A model generated the notes under the pieces. The model did no database searches and had not been told where the DNA came from. It saw nothing but the letters and a program-made list of their open reading frames with translations. Both the position numbers and the translations under genes were made by a program. A stretch of 64,000 nt of DNA, from the NCBI GenBank assembly GCA_965243175.1, contig OZ251532.1:4712001-4776000 (forward strand). Direction: 5' to 3'. How positions within the stretch are numbered: position 1 is the stretch's first letter; the number at the start of each line of letters is the position of its first letter. Of the stretch, positions 48,985 to 58,454 are shown one piece after another. The DNA comes from VXYL01 sp965243175. Lineage in GTDB: Bacteria > Pseudomonadota > Gammaproteobacteria > Pseudomonadales > Azotimanducaceae.

Positions 48985-51078
48985 ATGGGGGTCGAGTCGA
49001 TACGCGCGGCGGCCAGATGCCACCAAGGTCGTCTGCCAAGCGCGCAACGCAAACGGCTGGGCCAGCACTTCAGCGGGTTGCCGGTTGGCAAGCTGCTGTC
49101 TCATCTGTCCTTGGACGAGAACACGCGCACGGTGCTCGATCCCATGGCCGGCAACGGCGACTTGCTGGACGCGACTTGGGAAGCGGCCACCGAACGCGGC
49201 TTGGCGCTGGATCGCCTGGACGGCGTGGAGATCCACCGCCCGACGGCAGACGTCTGTCGAGATCGCCTGCAAGGACTGTTCGCTGGCGACGCCAGCGCGC
49301 CCGCGAGCGATGTGATCGCCGCGAACGCCTTCGACGCAATAGCGGAGGAACGGCTTGCGGAGAGCCAGTACGACTTGGTGATCACCAACCCGCCCTATGT
49401 TCGCTACCAAGGCCGATCGGACGACGGCATCTGCGACCACAGGATTCGGCGGCAGTTGCAGAGCATTTCCGGCAAACGCCAAACCGGCCCGGATGCAGCG
49501 GTCTGGCGCGTGCTCGCGGGGGGCTACTCGGGCTTGGCGGATCTGTCGATACCCGCATGGCTCCTAGCCGCGATGCTGGTTCGCCCCGGTGGGCGCTTGG
49601 CGATCGTCGCGCCGGCGACTTGGCGATCTCGGGACTACGCCGATGTGATCCGCTTTCTCATGTCGCACTGCTTCGAAGTCGAGCGCGTCGTCGAAGGACC
49701 GCGCTCGGCCTGGTTTGCCGATGCGCTTGTCTGCACGCACCTCGTGGTTGCCCGGCGGCACCTGCCCAGCAACGGCAAGGCGGTCGCGTGCGGAAAGCAG
49801 CGATCGGCTTGGATACGGATCGGGGCCGAAGCCGCAGCGGGCTCGTTGGTGGGCGCCAGTTTCCGGGGCTCGTGCCCGGAGCGACGCTTCGCCGCATGGC
49901 TGCGCAAACGCAAACCCGCCAGCGACAAGCCTGGCATCGTCGTCTCTGCCTTCGATCTGGCGAACGAGCGCAAGGCGATCGTCCAGCAGGTGGCCGGCAA
50001 ACGCTGGCATCGCCAACTCCGCGGCAGGCCCCAAGTACACGACGAAACCCGTGGGGATGCATCGCCAAGTGACGTTCCCCTGCCTAGCGCGATAGCCGAG
50101 CTATTGCCGAACGGCGCTTGCCGCGCGCTGACGGCCTTGGACCAAGCAGGCGTTGCCGTCGGCCAAGGCCTGCGGACCGGCTGCAACGCCTTCTTCTACG
50201 TCACTGCCCTGGAGTCCGGTGCTACGGAGACCGTGGTCGAGACGGCCTCGCTGTTCAGCGGCCTTCGCTTCGCCGTGCCAAACGCCGCGCTGCGACCAGC
50301 GATTCGCCGACAGACCGACCTCGCAAAACTTGAAGAGGGACTGTCGCCGAACTGCCGCGTTCTCGATTTGCGCGCGTTCGCGCTTGCCGAGGACATGCCC
50401 GCCGTCCTTGCGGCTGAACGGACCTATCGCGTGTGCGACGAGGAGATGCCGCGAACGATGCCACCCGACCTCTCGGACCACGTGCGGCTGGCTGCCCGCA
50501 CTGCCGCCGACGGATCGGCAAGGGGCAAGCCAATCCCCGAGCTGTCGGCCGTGCGCACCAATCTGCGGCCATGCCGGCCCGGCAAGGCGAAACCGCGGTT
50601 CTGGTACATGCTGCCGGACTTCGCGCCTCGCCACTTGCCGGCGGTGGCGATACCGCGGGTGAACCACGCCTCGCCCTGGGCCGAAGCCAATCGCCACCGT
50701 CGACTGCTCGTGGATGCCAACTTCGCCACCGTCTGGGCGCCCCAACGCGCTTGGTCGCCCCATGCCCTGAAGGCGCTGCTGAACAGCGCATGGTGCCGTG
50801 CCGCAATGGAAGCGCTCTGCACGCCGATGGGCGGCGGCGCATTGAAGGTGGAAGCAACGCATCTGCGTCGGCTGCCGGTGCCGCGGTTCTCCGAGCAGCA
50901 ACGCGAAGCGCTGACTACAGCTGGCAGGCGACTGACGAGGAACGCATCGACCGCGCAAGCCGCCGTCGACGACGTCGTTCTCGGTGCGCTGTGCGGCGGA
51001 AGGCCGCGGGTGGCGAAGAAGCTCGCCGAAGCGCTGCGCGAGCGCACGAAAGAACTGCTACGCACCCGGCGAGCGTGA
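48985..51078 (+). CDS. N6-adenine-type DNA methyltransferase (NPPY), type IIG/TaqI-like
   Basis: A 697-residue methylase. The AdoMet motif is V-L-D52-P-M-A-G-N-G-D-L and the catalytic motif N135-P-P-Y at 135-138, in the usual gamma-class order. The rest (residues 270-697) resembles the target-recognition part of TaqI/Eco57I-like enzymes, with V-G-Q-G-L-R-T-G-C-N-A-F-F-Y and a final P-V-P-R-F-S-E-Q-Q-R-E-A-L. No nuclease motif was found in the chain. Start ATG 48985 is two bases after the preceding stop, so the two genes are translationally linked. Confidence 0.85.
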   Translation: MGVESIRAAARCHQGRLPSAQRKRLGQHFSGLPVGKLLSHLSLDENTRTVLDPMAGNGDLLDATWEAATERGLALDRLDGVEIHRPTADVCRDRLQGLFAGDASAPASDVIAANAFDAIAEERLAESQYDLVITNPPYVRYQGRSDDGICDHRIRRQLQSISGKRQTGPDAAVWRVLAGGYSGLADLSIPAWLLAAMLVRPGGRLAIVAPATWRSRDYADVIRFLMSHCFEVERVVEGPRSAWFADALVCTHLVVARRHLPSNGKAVACGKQRSAWIRIGAEAAAGSLVGASFRGSCPERRFAAWLRKRKPASDKPGIVVSAFDLANERKAIVQQVAGKRWHRQLRGRPQVHDETRGDASPSDVPLPSAIAELLPNGACRALTALDQAGVAVGQGLRTGCNAFFYVTALESGATETVVETASLFSGLRFAVPNAALRPAIRRQTDLAKLEEGLSPNCRVLDLRAFALAEDMPAVLAAERTYRVCDEEMPRTMPPDLSDHVRLAARTAADGSARGKPIPELSAVRTNLRPCRPGKAKPRFWYMLPDFAPRHLPAVAIPRVNHASPWAEANRHRRLLVDANFATVWAPQRAWSPHALKALLNSAWCRAAMEALCTPMGGGALKVEATHLRRLPVPRFSEQQREALTTAGRRLTRNASTAQAAVDDVVLGALCGGRPRVAKKLAEALRERTKELLRTRRA

Positions 51079-51109
51079 ACTGGTGGCCAACCTGCCCGTC
51101 TCCATGGAG

Positions 51110-52219
51110 TCAATCGAGAAAGCCAGCGAGACGGCTCGTGTTGGTTCCGCCCACTCTGAACAGCAGCCCCCGCTGCCGCGACGCCTCCAAGCAGGCGCGC
51201 GCCGTGTCCGAATTCCATGGATAGACGCGCAGCTCGTAGCTGTTCGTGGGGAGACGACGAAACAGGATCATGGAATGGACGTAGTTGAATCCGCCATTGG
51301 CTTCGGACGGCAGGTTGATCCTCCACATCTGATTATTGCTGTGCCACTGCACCGGACGGTGCGGCCACTCCGCGTTGCCCGCCACCAAGGTTGGGTCCGC
51401 TTCGCCGAAGAATCGACGTGCTCCCCGCGGCAGTTCGAGCTGCGTGAGCGAACCTCCCGACATCTTTGAGGACTGCACCCACATTTGGCCGCATCTAGGG
51501 TCGGGGACATCGGGGAAAGGCGGCGGGGCAGCGGGCAAGGGTCGGCTTGGAACAGGCGCCATCTCGCCCACCGGGTCGAGGACGTCGTCCTCCACCGCGT
51601 CCTCGCCTTGCGGTTCCCGCAAAAGGTCGCGGTCGATGCGTTCGTTCGCAGGAGGAGCGGCTGCGGACATTCGGCCCACTCTTTCGCGGGCTTCTTCATA
51701 TCGCCCCAGAATGTCCTCTGTGAGTGGCTCGGCAAGCTGGATCGCGGCAGACCAAGCTGCCTCGGTGGAGATCACATCCGCCTCGGTGACGGCCCACCCG
51801 ACCTCGCTGTTGGCGGTGAGCCCGCGATTCGTCAGGTTAGCCGACGTCACCAAGCTCGCCACGGTTCCGTCCGGCTTGTCGAACACGTAGAACTTGGGAT
51901 GGAATGCCACCTTGGGCATAAGCGTTCCGTGATCCAAGGCCGCGACGCCGGCAACGCGCACGTCCGCTTGCACGTTCTGCCACATCCGCAACGCGTCCGG
52001 TTCCGTCATCCCGAAGTCCAACGACGTAACGACCGCTTTGTCAACGCTCCCCAAGTCGCCACCCGGCGCATTGCGTTTGACGGCATCCAACAGCAATCGG
52101 CTGCCCATGCGCGACAGGTAGGCGCTGCACACGCGCACCCGAGACAGACCATCTCGCATCAGATCGTGGAGTGCGTTCTGGATCGCAGCCGGTTTGAGCT
52201 GGTTCTGGACTACGAACAT
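51110..52219 (-). CDS. PLD-superfamily nuclease-like protein (putative restriction component)
   Basis: A 369-residue protein with one phospholipase-D-type motif: H107-P-K109-F-Y-V-F, then T-S126-A-N128-L-T-N. This is the half-site of nucleases such as the NgoFVII/BfiI type, which dimerise to make one active site. A proline-rich linker (P-A-A-P-P-P-F-P-D-V-P) joins the nuclease part to a C-terminal domain with Q-W-H-S-N-N-Q-M-W-R and R-R-F-F-G-E that could bind DNA. It lies tail-to-tail with the NPPY methylase. Together they may form a restriction-modification system. Confidence 0.75.
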   Translation of the reverse strand: MFVVQNQLKPAAIQNALHDLMRDGLSRVRVCSAYLSRMGSRLLLDAVKRNAPGGDLGSVDKAVVTSLDFGMTEPDALRMWQNVQADVRVAGVAALDHGTLMPKVAFHPKFYVFDKPDGTVASLVTSANLTNRGLTANSEVGWAVTEADVISTEAAWSAAIQLAEPLTEDILGRYEEARERVGRMSAAAPPANERIDRDLLREPQGEDAVEDDVLDPVGEMAPVPSRPLPAAPPPFPDVPDPRCGQMWVQSSKMSGGSLTQLELPRGARRFFGEADPTLVAGNAEWPHRPVQWHSNNQMWRINLPSEANGGFNYVHSMILFRRLPTNSYELRVYPWNSDTARACLEASRQRGLLFRVGGTNTSRLAGFLD

Positions 52220-52363
52220 CCGTTCGTCCTAGACGAGTTCACGCAGCACCGGATGCCGTCAGCCCTTCCACGAAAGGCCCGAACCCCTCGCGCAACAAGC
52301 CCATGGCGCGACCTACTTGGGCCTGTCCGTCCTCAGGCACTTGCCTTTCTCGAACCGTGGCGG

Positions 52364-53023
52364 CTAAGCCGCTGCGGGATCGCGCAACTCGGCCAGCAGG
52401 TCGTCCACGGCGTCGAGGGCGCCCTTGCGGCCCAGGTCCATGTTGATGACGTATTTGTCATCCACGACCAGCGCTGGTACGGAGAGGAGCCCCAAGTCGA
52501 TGAATGCGGCTTCGGCGGCTTCGACGCGGCGGGTGATGCGGGTGGAGGTCATGGTGCGGAGGAAGGCTTCGCGGTCGACGCCGTTGCCGTCGATGAAGTC
52601 GGCGAGGGCGGCGGGGGAGTCGAAGCGCTTGTTGCGGTCGTGGATGGTGCTGAAGATGCGTTGGTGGTTGGCGGCCAGGGCGCCGTGGCGAACCAGGGCG
52701 AGGTGGGCGCGGGCGAGCAGGCGGTTCTCCGGCGAATATGCCACGTGGACGCGCTCGAAGACCACGCCGTCGGGGAGATCCTCGCGCCAGCCGTCCACGA
52801 TCTCGTCGAAGCTCCGGCAGTGCGGGCAGGTGTAGGAGAAATACTCGACGACCTTCACTTCGCCGGCGGTCTCGCTGGCGGCGGGTCTGTCGAGCGTGGC
52901 GTAGGGCGGGCCTTCGGCGCCCGAGTAGAACAAGCCGAAGCCGATCACCAGCACCACCACCGCTGCGGTGCCGATGCCGATGGCGAGCCGCATCTGCGCG
53001 GCGTTGTCCTTGCGCTTCGCCAT
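52364..53023 (-). CDS. dsbA: Thiol:disulfide oxidoreductase, DsbA-like
   Basis: A 219-residue membrane-anchored or exported thioredoxin-fold protein. Hydrophobic residues 12-32 act as a signal anchor. The active site is T-C66-P-H-C69, the DsbA signature; the cis-proline lies in S-V-P-A-L-V-V. A helical insertion (residues 90-165) fits DsbA rather than thioredoxin. It would introduce disulphides in periplasmic proteins, including perhaps the Cys-pair domains in this window. Confidence 0.88.
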   Translation of the reverse strand: MAKRKDNAAQMRLAIGIGTAAVVVLVIGFGLFYSGAEGPPYATLDRPAASETAGEVKVVEYFSYTCPHCRSFDEIVDGWREDLPDGVVFERVHVAYSPENRLLARAHLALVRHGALAANHQRIFSTIHDRNKRFDSPAALADFIDGNGVDREAFLRTMTSTRITRRVEAAEAAFIDLGLLSVPALVVDDKYVINMDLGRKGALDAVDDLLAELRDPAAA

Positions 53024-53104
53024 CGCGCCTAGCTCCTAGCCCTCCTTCGCCCCGCGGTCGGCGGGCGGTTCCAAGCCCACCCGCCGACTGCGCTTCGCCT
53101 CGTT

Positions 53105-54382
53105 TCAGCCCCCGGCGGCCGCCCGCTGTTCGTAGATGGACTCCTCGTTCTCCGATTCCTCGGAGACCTTGCGCCCCAGCGACTTGAAGATCGGAATCTC
53201 GTCGTCCGGCAACTCGGCCATCTGCACCTTGCGCGCCATCGCGGCTTCCAGGTACGGCGCGAGTTCCTCCATTTTCTTGCGCTCGCGTTCCTCTTCGCGC
53301 GCCTTGAACTCCGGCATCACCTCGGCGGCGAAGAGTTCCAGCGCTTCGCAGATGTGCTCGTGCTTGTTGCGCCCGGCCTGCTGGATGAAGGTCACTTGGT
53401 CGACGTTGCAGGCCTCGAACTTCAGCAGGTGTTCGCGCAGGTCGTCCGGCGTGCCGATGCCGCCGCGGCTGCCGGAGAGCGCCTGGGTGATGTCCTCCGG
53501 CGCCTGCTTGTTCTCGCGCAACGCTTGGAACTGCTGCCAGAGGTTCGTGCGCCCCGGCTTGTGTTCGCCGAAGGCGTACAGGCTGCCGAGGGCGAAACCG
53601 AAGAACTCGAAGCCGTCGAGGCCGCGCCGCACCGCTTCTTCGCGGTCCTGGTGGCAGGAGAAGCTCGACACCATGCAGATGTTGGGGTTGATGGCGTGGC
53701 CGATGGGCACGCAGGCTTCGGACTTGATGATGCCGTAGTACTCCTCCACCCACTCGGTGGCTTCGCTGGGGTCGACGAAGGCGAACGTGAGCGCGCCGAT
53801 GCCGAGCCTGGCCGCCATGCGGATGGTCTCGCGCTGGGAACAGGCCACCCACAGCGGCGGATGCGGGCGCTGCACCGGCTTCGGCACGATGTTGCGGCAC
53901 GGCATCTCGAAGTACTGGCCCTTGTAGCCGGGGTACGGATCCATCGCCAGCATGTTGCAGATCTGCTCCACCGACTCCATGAAGATCTTGCGCTTGCGCT
54001 CCACCGGCACCTGAAAGCCGCCGAGTTCGAGTTCGGCGGAGGATTCGCCGGTGCCGAACTCCACGCGCCCGTTGGAGACCAGATCCAGCGTGGCGATCAC
54101 CTCCGCGGTGCGCGCCGGATGGTTGTAGCCGGGGATCACCTGGCGAATGCCTTGGCCCAGGCGGATGTTCTTGGTGCGCTGCGAGCAGGCGGCGAGGAAC
54201 ACCTCGGGCGCCGAGGAGTGGGAATACTCCTCGAGGAAGTGGTGCTCCACCTCCCAGGCGAAGTCGATGCCGAGCCGGTCCGCCACTTCGACCTGTTCGA
54301 GCGCGTCGTTGAAGAGCTTCTGCTCCTCGCCGTCGGTCCACGGGCGAGGCAGCTGGTGCTCGTAGAAGATGCCGAATTTCAT
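53105..54382 (-). CDS. LLM-class flavin-dependent oxidoreductase (luciferase-like)
   Basis: A 425-residue luciferase-like monooxygenase from ATG 54382. Signals: M-K-F-G-I-F-Y-E-H-Q, W-E-V-E-H-H-F-L-E-E-Y-S-H-S-S, I-R-L-G-Q-G-I, and V-E-F-G-T-G-E-S-S-A-E-L. The enzymes use reduced FMN or F420 and oxygen. A charged C-terminal tail of about 70 residues (E-E-E-R-E-R-K-K-M-E-E and later E-E-S-E-N-E-E-S) extends past the core fold, which is longer than usual. The substrate is unknown. It is divergent from hemB. Confidence 0.9.
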   Translation of the reverse strand: MKFGIFYEHQLPRPWTDGEEQKLFNDALEQVEVADRLGIDFAWEVEHHFLEEYSHSSAPEVFLAACSQRTKNIRLGQGIRQVIPGYNHPARTAEVIATLDLVSNGRVEFGTGESSAELELGGFQVPVERKRKIFMESVEQICNMLAMDPYPGYKGQYFEMPCRNIVPKPVQRPHPPLWVACSQRETIRMAARLGIGALTFAFVDPSEATEWVEEYYGIIKSEACVPIGHAINPNICMVSSFSCHQDREEAVRRGLDGFEFFGFALGSLYAFGEHKPGRTNLWQQFQALRENKQAPEDITQALSGSRGGIGTPDDLREHLLKFEACNVDQVTFIQQAGRNKHEHICEALELFAAEVMPEFKAREEERERKKMEELAPYLEAAMARKVQMAELPDDEIPIFKSLGRKVSEESENEESIYEQRAAAGG

Positions 54383-54532
54383 CGCGTCTGGAATCCCCCT
54401 GTCGTTGAGAGTTGCGGAAGTTGCGAGTGCGAGAGTTGCTAGACCCGAGCAAGTCAACCGAGTTGCCGCGCGGATTGCAAGCGCCAACCGCGATGCGTCC
54501 GCCGTGCTCGCCCGGCTCGCGCAGGGCTGGTG

Positions 54533-54538
54533 TAGAAT
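54533..54538 (+). promoter_or_regulatory. putative -10 element (TAGAAT) seven bases before hemB ATG 54546
   Basis: TGTAGAAT directly precedes hemB. It ends seven bases before ATG 54546 and overlaps the upstream ATG 54537. If this is the -10, the mRNA would start at or near ATG 54546, a leaderless arrangement like that of the HAD gene at 9272. Confidence 0.45.
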
Positions 54539-54545
54539 GACCGCC

Positions 54546-55538
54546 ATGCCCTTCCCCTCGACGCGCATGCGGCGCAACCGCCGGGCCGACTTCTCGCGTC
54601 GGCTGGTGCGGGAGAACGCGCTTACCGTCGACGACCTCATCTATCCGATGTTCGTCGTCGAAGGCCGTGGCCAGCGGCAGCCGGTGGCGTCGATGCCGGG
54701 AATCGACCGGCTGAGCATCGATCAGCTGGTCGAAGACGCGAAGATCGCCGTGCGCCTCGGCATTCCGGCGGTGGCGCTGTTTCCCTACGTCGAAGCGGCG
54801 CTGAAGACGCCCGACGGCGCCGAGGCCGTCAACGAACACGGCTTGGTGCCCCGCGCCGTCGCCGCGGTCAAGGAAGCGTGCCCGGAGCTCGGCGTGATCA
54901 CCGATGCCGCGCTCGACCCCTACACCACGCACGGCCACGACGGTGTGCTCGACCGCGAAGGCCATGTGCTGAACGACGACACGGTACAGGTGCTGGTCGA
55001 CCAGGCGCTGGTCTGCGCCGAGGCCGGAGCGGACGTCATCGCCCCGTCGGACATGATGGACGGGCGCGTCGGCGCCATCCGCGACGCGTTGGAGGAGGCG
55101 GGCCGCCCGGAGACGCAGATCATGGCCTACTCCGCGAAGTACGCGTCCGCCTTCTACGCGCCCTTCCGCGACGCGGTCGGCTCCGCGGCGATGCTCGGCC
55201 AGGGCGACAAGATGACCTACCAGATGGATCCCGCGAACAGCGACGAAGCGCTGCGCGAAATCGAACTCGACCTCGACGAAGGCGCGGACATGGTGATGGT
55301 GAAGCCGGCGATGCCGTATCTGGACGTGATCGCCCGCGTCAAGGAAGCCTTCGGCGCGCCGACCTTCGCCTACCAGGTGAGCGGCGAATACGCCATGCTG
55401 ATGGGCGCGGTGGGCGGCGGCGCGCTCGACGAACGGGTCATCGAGGAATCGCTCTTGGGGATGAAGCGGGCCGGCGCGGACGGCATCCTCACCTACTTCG
55501 CGCTGCGGGTGGCGGCGCGGCTGCAAGGTGCGCTATGA
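54546..55538 (+). CDS. hemB: Delta-aminolevulinic acid dehydratase (porphobilinogen synthase)
   Basis: A 330-residue enzyme joining two 5-aminolevulinates into porphobilinogen for haem and cobalamin. The Schiff-base lysines are in Y-S-A-K-Y-A-S-A-F-Y and M-V-K-P-A-M-P-Y-L-D. At the metal site the sequence D-A-A-L-D-P-Y-T-T-H-G-H-D-G lacks the zinc cysteines, so this is the Mg-type form found in Pseudomonas. ATG 54546 fits a leaderless start; ATG 54537 would add three residues. Haem demand fits the cytochrome and dehydrogenase genes in this window. Confidence 0.95.
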   Translation: MPFPSTRMRRNRRADFSRRLVRENALTVDDLIYPMFVVEGRGQRQPVASMPGIDRLSIDQLVEDAKIAVRLGIPAVALFPYVEAALKTPDGAEAVNEHGLVPRAVAAVKEACPELGVITDAALDPYTTHGHDGVLDREGHVLNDDTVQVLVDQALVCAEAGADVIAPSDMMDGRVGAIRDALEEAGRPETQIMAYSAKYASAFYAPFRDAVGSAAMLGQGDKMTYQMDPANSDEALREIELDLDEGADMVMVKPAMPYLDVIARVKEAFGAPTFAYQVSGEYAMLMGAVGGGALDERVIEESLLGMKRAGADGILTYFALRVAARLQGAL

Positions 55539-55621
55539 TCACCGCGTTCGAGACGACTGCCGCTTGGCTGCGCTTGGCGCTTGAAGCGAGCGGCATCGCC
55601 CCCATCTTGGCCGCGCGGGTG

Positions 55622-55627
55622 TAGACT
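55622..55627 (+). promoter_or_regulatory. putative -10 element (TAGACT) upstream of trxA
   Basis: GTGTAGACTCCGC lies about 87 bases before trxA and is identical over 13 bases to the sequence upstream of the GST gene (18458-18470). It leaves an 80-base leader to trxA. No clear -35 box. Confidence 0.45.
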
Positions 55628-55713
55628 CCGCGCTCTGCCGCCCTAGCCGTATGGCCTTCCTAGGGCACTCTCAAGGACACCCTCCAAGGACTCAGCGCTT
55701 ACAAGGAGCCGCC

Positions 55714-56040
55714 ATGTCTGAGCATATTCAACACGTCACCGATGCCGACTGGGACGACAAAGTCCTCGGCGCGGAGAAGCCCGTGCTGGTCGACTACTGG
55801 GCCGAGTGGTGCGGCCCGTGCAAGATGATCGCGCCGATTCTCGAAGAGATCGCCGAGGAGTACGCGGACCGCGTGCAGGTCTGCAAGCTCGACATCGACT
55901 CCAACCAGGCCACGCCGCCGAAGTACGGCATCCGCGGCATCCCGACGCTGATGCTGTTCCGCAACGGCGAAGTGGAAGCCACGAAGGTGGGCGCGCTGTC
56001 CAAGTCGCAGCTCGCGACGTTCTTGGACAGCAACATCTAG
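55714..56040 (+). CDS. trxA: Thioredoxin 1
   Basis: A 108-residue cytoplasmic thioredoxin with the active site W32-C33-G-P-C36 and the cis-Pro in R-G-I-P-T-L-M-L-F. AAGGAG lies just before ATG 55714. It reduces protein disulphides and serves as hydrogen donor for ribonucleotide reductase. The trxA-rho order is the conserved gammaproteobacterial one, with a 36-base gap carrying a small GCCGCCGGCGGC palindrome. Confidence 0.97.
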   Translation: MSEHIQHVTDADWDDKVLGAEKPVLVDYWAEWCGPCKMIAPILEEIAEEYADRVQVCKLDIDSNQATPPKYGIRGIPTLMLFRNGEVEATKVGALSKSQLATFLDSNI

Positions 56041-56076
56041 CCGCCGCCGGCGGCTTGAACACTTAGGAGAGTCGAA

Positions 56077-57510
56077 GTGCAGGAAAGCGTGGCTGATACG
56101 CCAGTGAACACGGGCCAGGGCCCGGCGCAAGGAACGCGTCCGCCGCGCCGACGGCGCGCGGTGCCAGCGGAGGCCCGCGCCTCCGGCGGCGCCCCTCCCG
56201 AGGCCGCCGCGCCGCAAGAGCCCCAGCATCCGCCAGGGCCGCCCATGAACCTGACCGAACTGAAGCGCAAGCCGGTCGGCGAGCTGGTGGAGATGGCGCG
56301 GGAGATGGGGCTGGACAACGTCGCCCGTTCGCGCAAGCAGGACATCGTGGTCGCGATTCTCCGTCGGCAGGCCACCAACGGCGCCGACATCCACGGCGAA
56401 GGCACCTTGGAGATCCTGCCGGACGGCTACGGCTTCCTGCGCTCGGCGGACAGCTCCTACCTCGCCGGGCCGGACGACATCTACGTCTCGCAGAACCAGA
56501 TCCGCCGCTTCAACCTGCGCACCGGGGACGGCATTTCCGGCAAGATACGGCCGCCCAAGGGCGGCGGCGAGCGCTACTTGGCGCTGCTGAAGATCGACGA
56601 GGTGAACTTCAGCGAGCCCACCGCCAAGAAGCAGAAGATCCTATTCGAGAACCTGACCCCCGATTTTCCCGACGAACGCCTCACTCTCGAACGCGGCAAC
56701 GGCACCACACAGGACCTCTCGTCGCGCATCGTCGACCTCATCGCGCCCATCGGCAAGGGCCAGCGCGCCCTGATCGTCTCGCCGCCCAAGGCCGGCAAGA
56801 CCCTCATGCTGCAGAACGTGGCGGACGCCATCGCCGTCAACAATCCGAACGTGGTGCTGATCGTGCTGCTGATCGACGAACGCCCGGAGGAAGTGACGGA
56901 CATGCGCCGCATGGTGCGCGGCGAAGTCGTCGCCAGCACCTTCGACGAGCCCCCTGCGCGCCACGTGCAGGTCGCCGAAATGGTCATCGAGAAGGCCAAG
57001 CGCCTGGTGGAGCAGAAGAAGGACGTCGTGATCCTGCTCGATTCCATCACCCGCCTCGCGCGCGCCTACAACACCATCGTGCCGTCCTCCGGCAAGGTGC
57101 TCACCGGCGGCGTGGACGCCAACGCCCTGGAACGTCCCAAGCGCTTCTACGGCGCCGCCCGCAACTTCATCGAAGGCGGCAGCCTCACCATCGTCGCCAC
57201 CGCGCTCATCGACACCGGCTCGAAGATGGACGAAGTGATCTACGAGGAGTTCAAGGGGCGCGGCAACCTGGAAATCCACCTGGAGCGCAAGATCGCCGAG
57301 AAGCGCGTCTGGCCGGCCATCAACATCCGCCGCTCCGGCACCCGCCGCGAGGAACGCCTGCTGGCCGAAGACGAACTGCAGCGCGTGTGGATCCTGCGCA
57401 AGCTGCTGCACGACATGGACGACATCGCCGCCATCGAGTTCATGGTCGACAAGCTCAAGGAGACGAAGACCAACGAGGAGTTCTTCGCCTCCATGCGCGG
57501 CGGCCGCTAG
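56077..57510 (+). CDS. rho: Transcription termination factor Rho
   Basis: A 477-residue RNA-dependent ATPase/helicase. The start is GTG 56077 with TAGGAGAG upstream. This gives a 56-residue N-terminal extension rich in Pro, Ala and Arg before the E. coli-like M-N-L-T-E-L-K start at 56245. Then come the RNA-binding domain (G-Y-G-F-L-R-S-A-D-S-S-Y-L), Walker A (P-P-K-A-G-K-T), Walker B (V-V-I-L-L-D-S-I-T-R-L), and Q-loop/R-loop segments. Rho is the main way to end transcription where hairpin-T terminators are rare, as seems true here. Confidence 0.97.
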   Translation: MQESVADTPVNTGQGPAQGTRPPRRRRAVPAEARASGGAPPEAAAPQEPQHPPGPPMNLTELKRKPVGELVEMAREMGLDNVARSRKQDIVVAILRRQATNGADIHGEGTLEILPDGYGFLRSADSSYLAGPDDIYVSQNQIRRFNLRTGDGISGKIRPPKGGGERYLALLKIDEVNFSEPTAKKQKILFENLTPDFPDERLTLERGNGTTQDLSSRIVDLIAPIGKGQRALIVSPPKAGKTLMLQNVADAIAVNNPNVVLIVLLIDERPEEVTDMRRMVRGEVVASTFDEPPARHVQVAEMVIEKAKRLVEQKKDVVILLDSITRLARAYNTIVPSSGKVLTGGVDANALERPKRFYGAARNFIEGGSLTIVATALIDTGSKMDEVIYEEFKGRGNLEIHLERKIAEKRVWPAINIRRSGTRREERLLAEDELQRVWILRKLLHDMDDIAAIEFMVDKLKETKTNEEFFASMRGGR

Positions 57511-57563
57511 CGGGCTACAACGCGGAGCAGAGGAACATCGCTCTTCCTGGGCTCGACGGGGAG

Positions 57564-58423
57564 TTGCGCGACTGCTGGGCCAGCCTGCGCCCTGAACACT
57601 GGATCAAGAACGCGCTCGTCTTCGCGCCCCTGCTCGCCGCGCACGACACGGCAGTCGCGCACTATCTTCTGGCGGCGAGCGCATTCGCGGCGCTTTCCGC
57701 CTGCGCCTCAGCTGGCTACGTTCTGAACGACCTGGTCGATCTGCCCAGCGACCGCGGCCATCCAACGAAGCGCCACCGCCCGATGGCGGCCGGCAAGGTG
57801 TCCTCGACGCCGATGCTGGCCTTGGGCGGCTTCTTGGCGGCGGGCGGTGTCGCTAGCGCCTTCTGGATATCGACCGCCAGCGGCATCTGCATCTCGCTCT
57901 ACCTGATCGTCAACGCCTTCTACTCGATGTCGCTGAAACGCAAGCTGTTTCTCGACGTCGTCGTGCTCGCCACGCTGTACATGGCGCGGGTCGTCGCCGG
58001 GGCGCTGGTGGTTCCCGTTCCCCTGTCGCCGTGGTTCCTCGGCTTCTTCGTGTTCGTCTTTCTCGCCTTGGCGCTCGTCAAGCGGCAGAAGGAGCTGCAT
58101 GCGCAGGCATCCGGCGATGTCGAACAGGGCGGGCCTGGCGGGCGGAAGACCTTCCCGTCGTGGCCGCGTTCGGGGCCGCGAGCGGCGTCGCGTCGGCATT
58201 GGTCTTCGCGCTCTACATCCAAACGCCGCAAGTGAGCGAGCTGTACGCGAGACCGGAGTTCCTCTGGCCGATCTGCCCGCTACTGATCTACTGGCTGGGG
58301 CGCATCACGCTGCTCGCCAACCGCGGCCTCGTGGATCACGACCCGGTGCTGTTCGCGCTTCGCGACCGCACCAGCTGGCTGACGGGCGTCGCAATCGCCG
58401 CCGCGTTCCTCGCCGCGCTGTGA
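57564..58423 (+). pseudogene. UbiA-family prenyltransferase, DPPR-synthase-like, with one-base frameshift
   Basis: A 286-residue membrane protein when one missing base is restored. The first frame gives L-R-P-E-H-W-I-K-N-A-L-V-F-A, Y-V-L-N-D-L-V-D-L-P-S-D and H-P-T-K-R-H-R-P-M-A-A-G, the motifs of 5-phosphoribosyl-1-pyrophosphate:decaprenyl-phosphate transferases (Mycobacterium Rv3806c type). After K-R-Q-K-E-L-H the frame breaks near 58126-58140. The next frame continues with A-E-D-L-P-V-V-A-A-F-G-A-A and ends L-T-G-V-A-I-A-A-A-F. The start is uncertain (TTG 57564 assumed). The next two genes are DprE1- and DprE2-like, so this would make the lipid-linked ribose phosphate. Confidence 0.78.
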
Positions 58424-58454
58424 CGGATCCGAGGCCAGCGGCAAGGCCGGCGCC

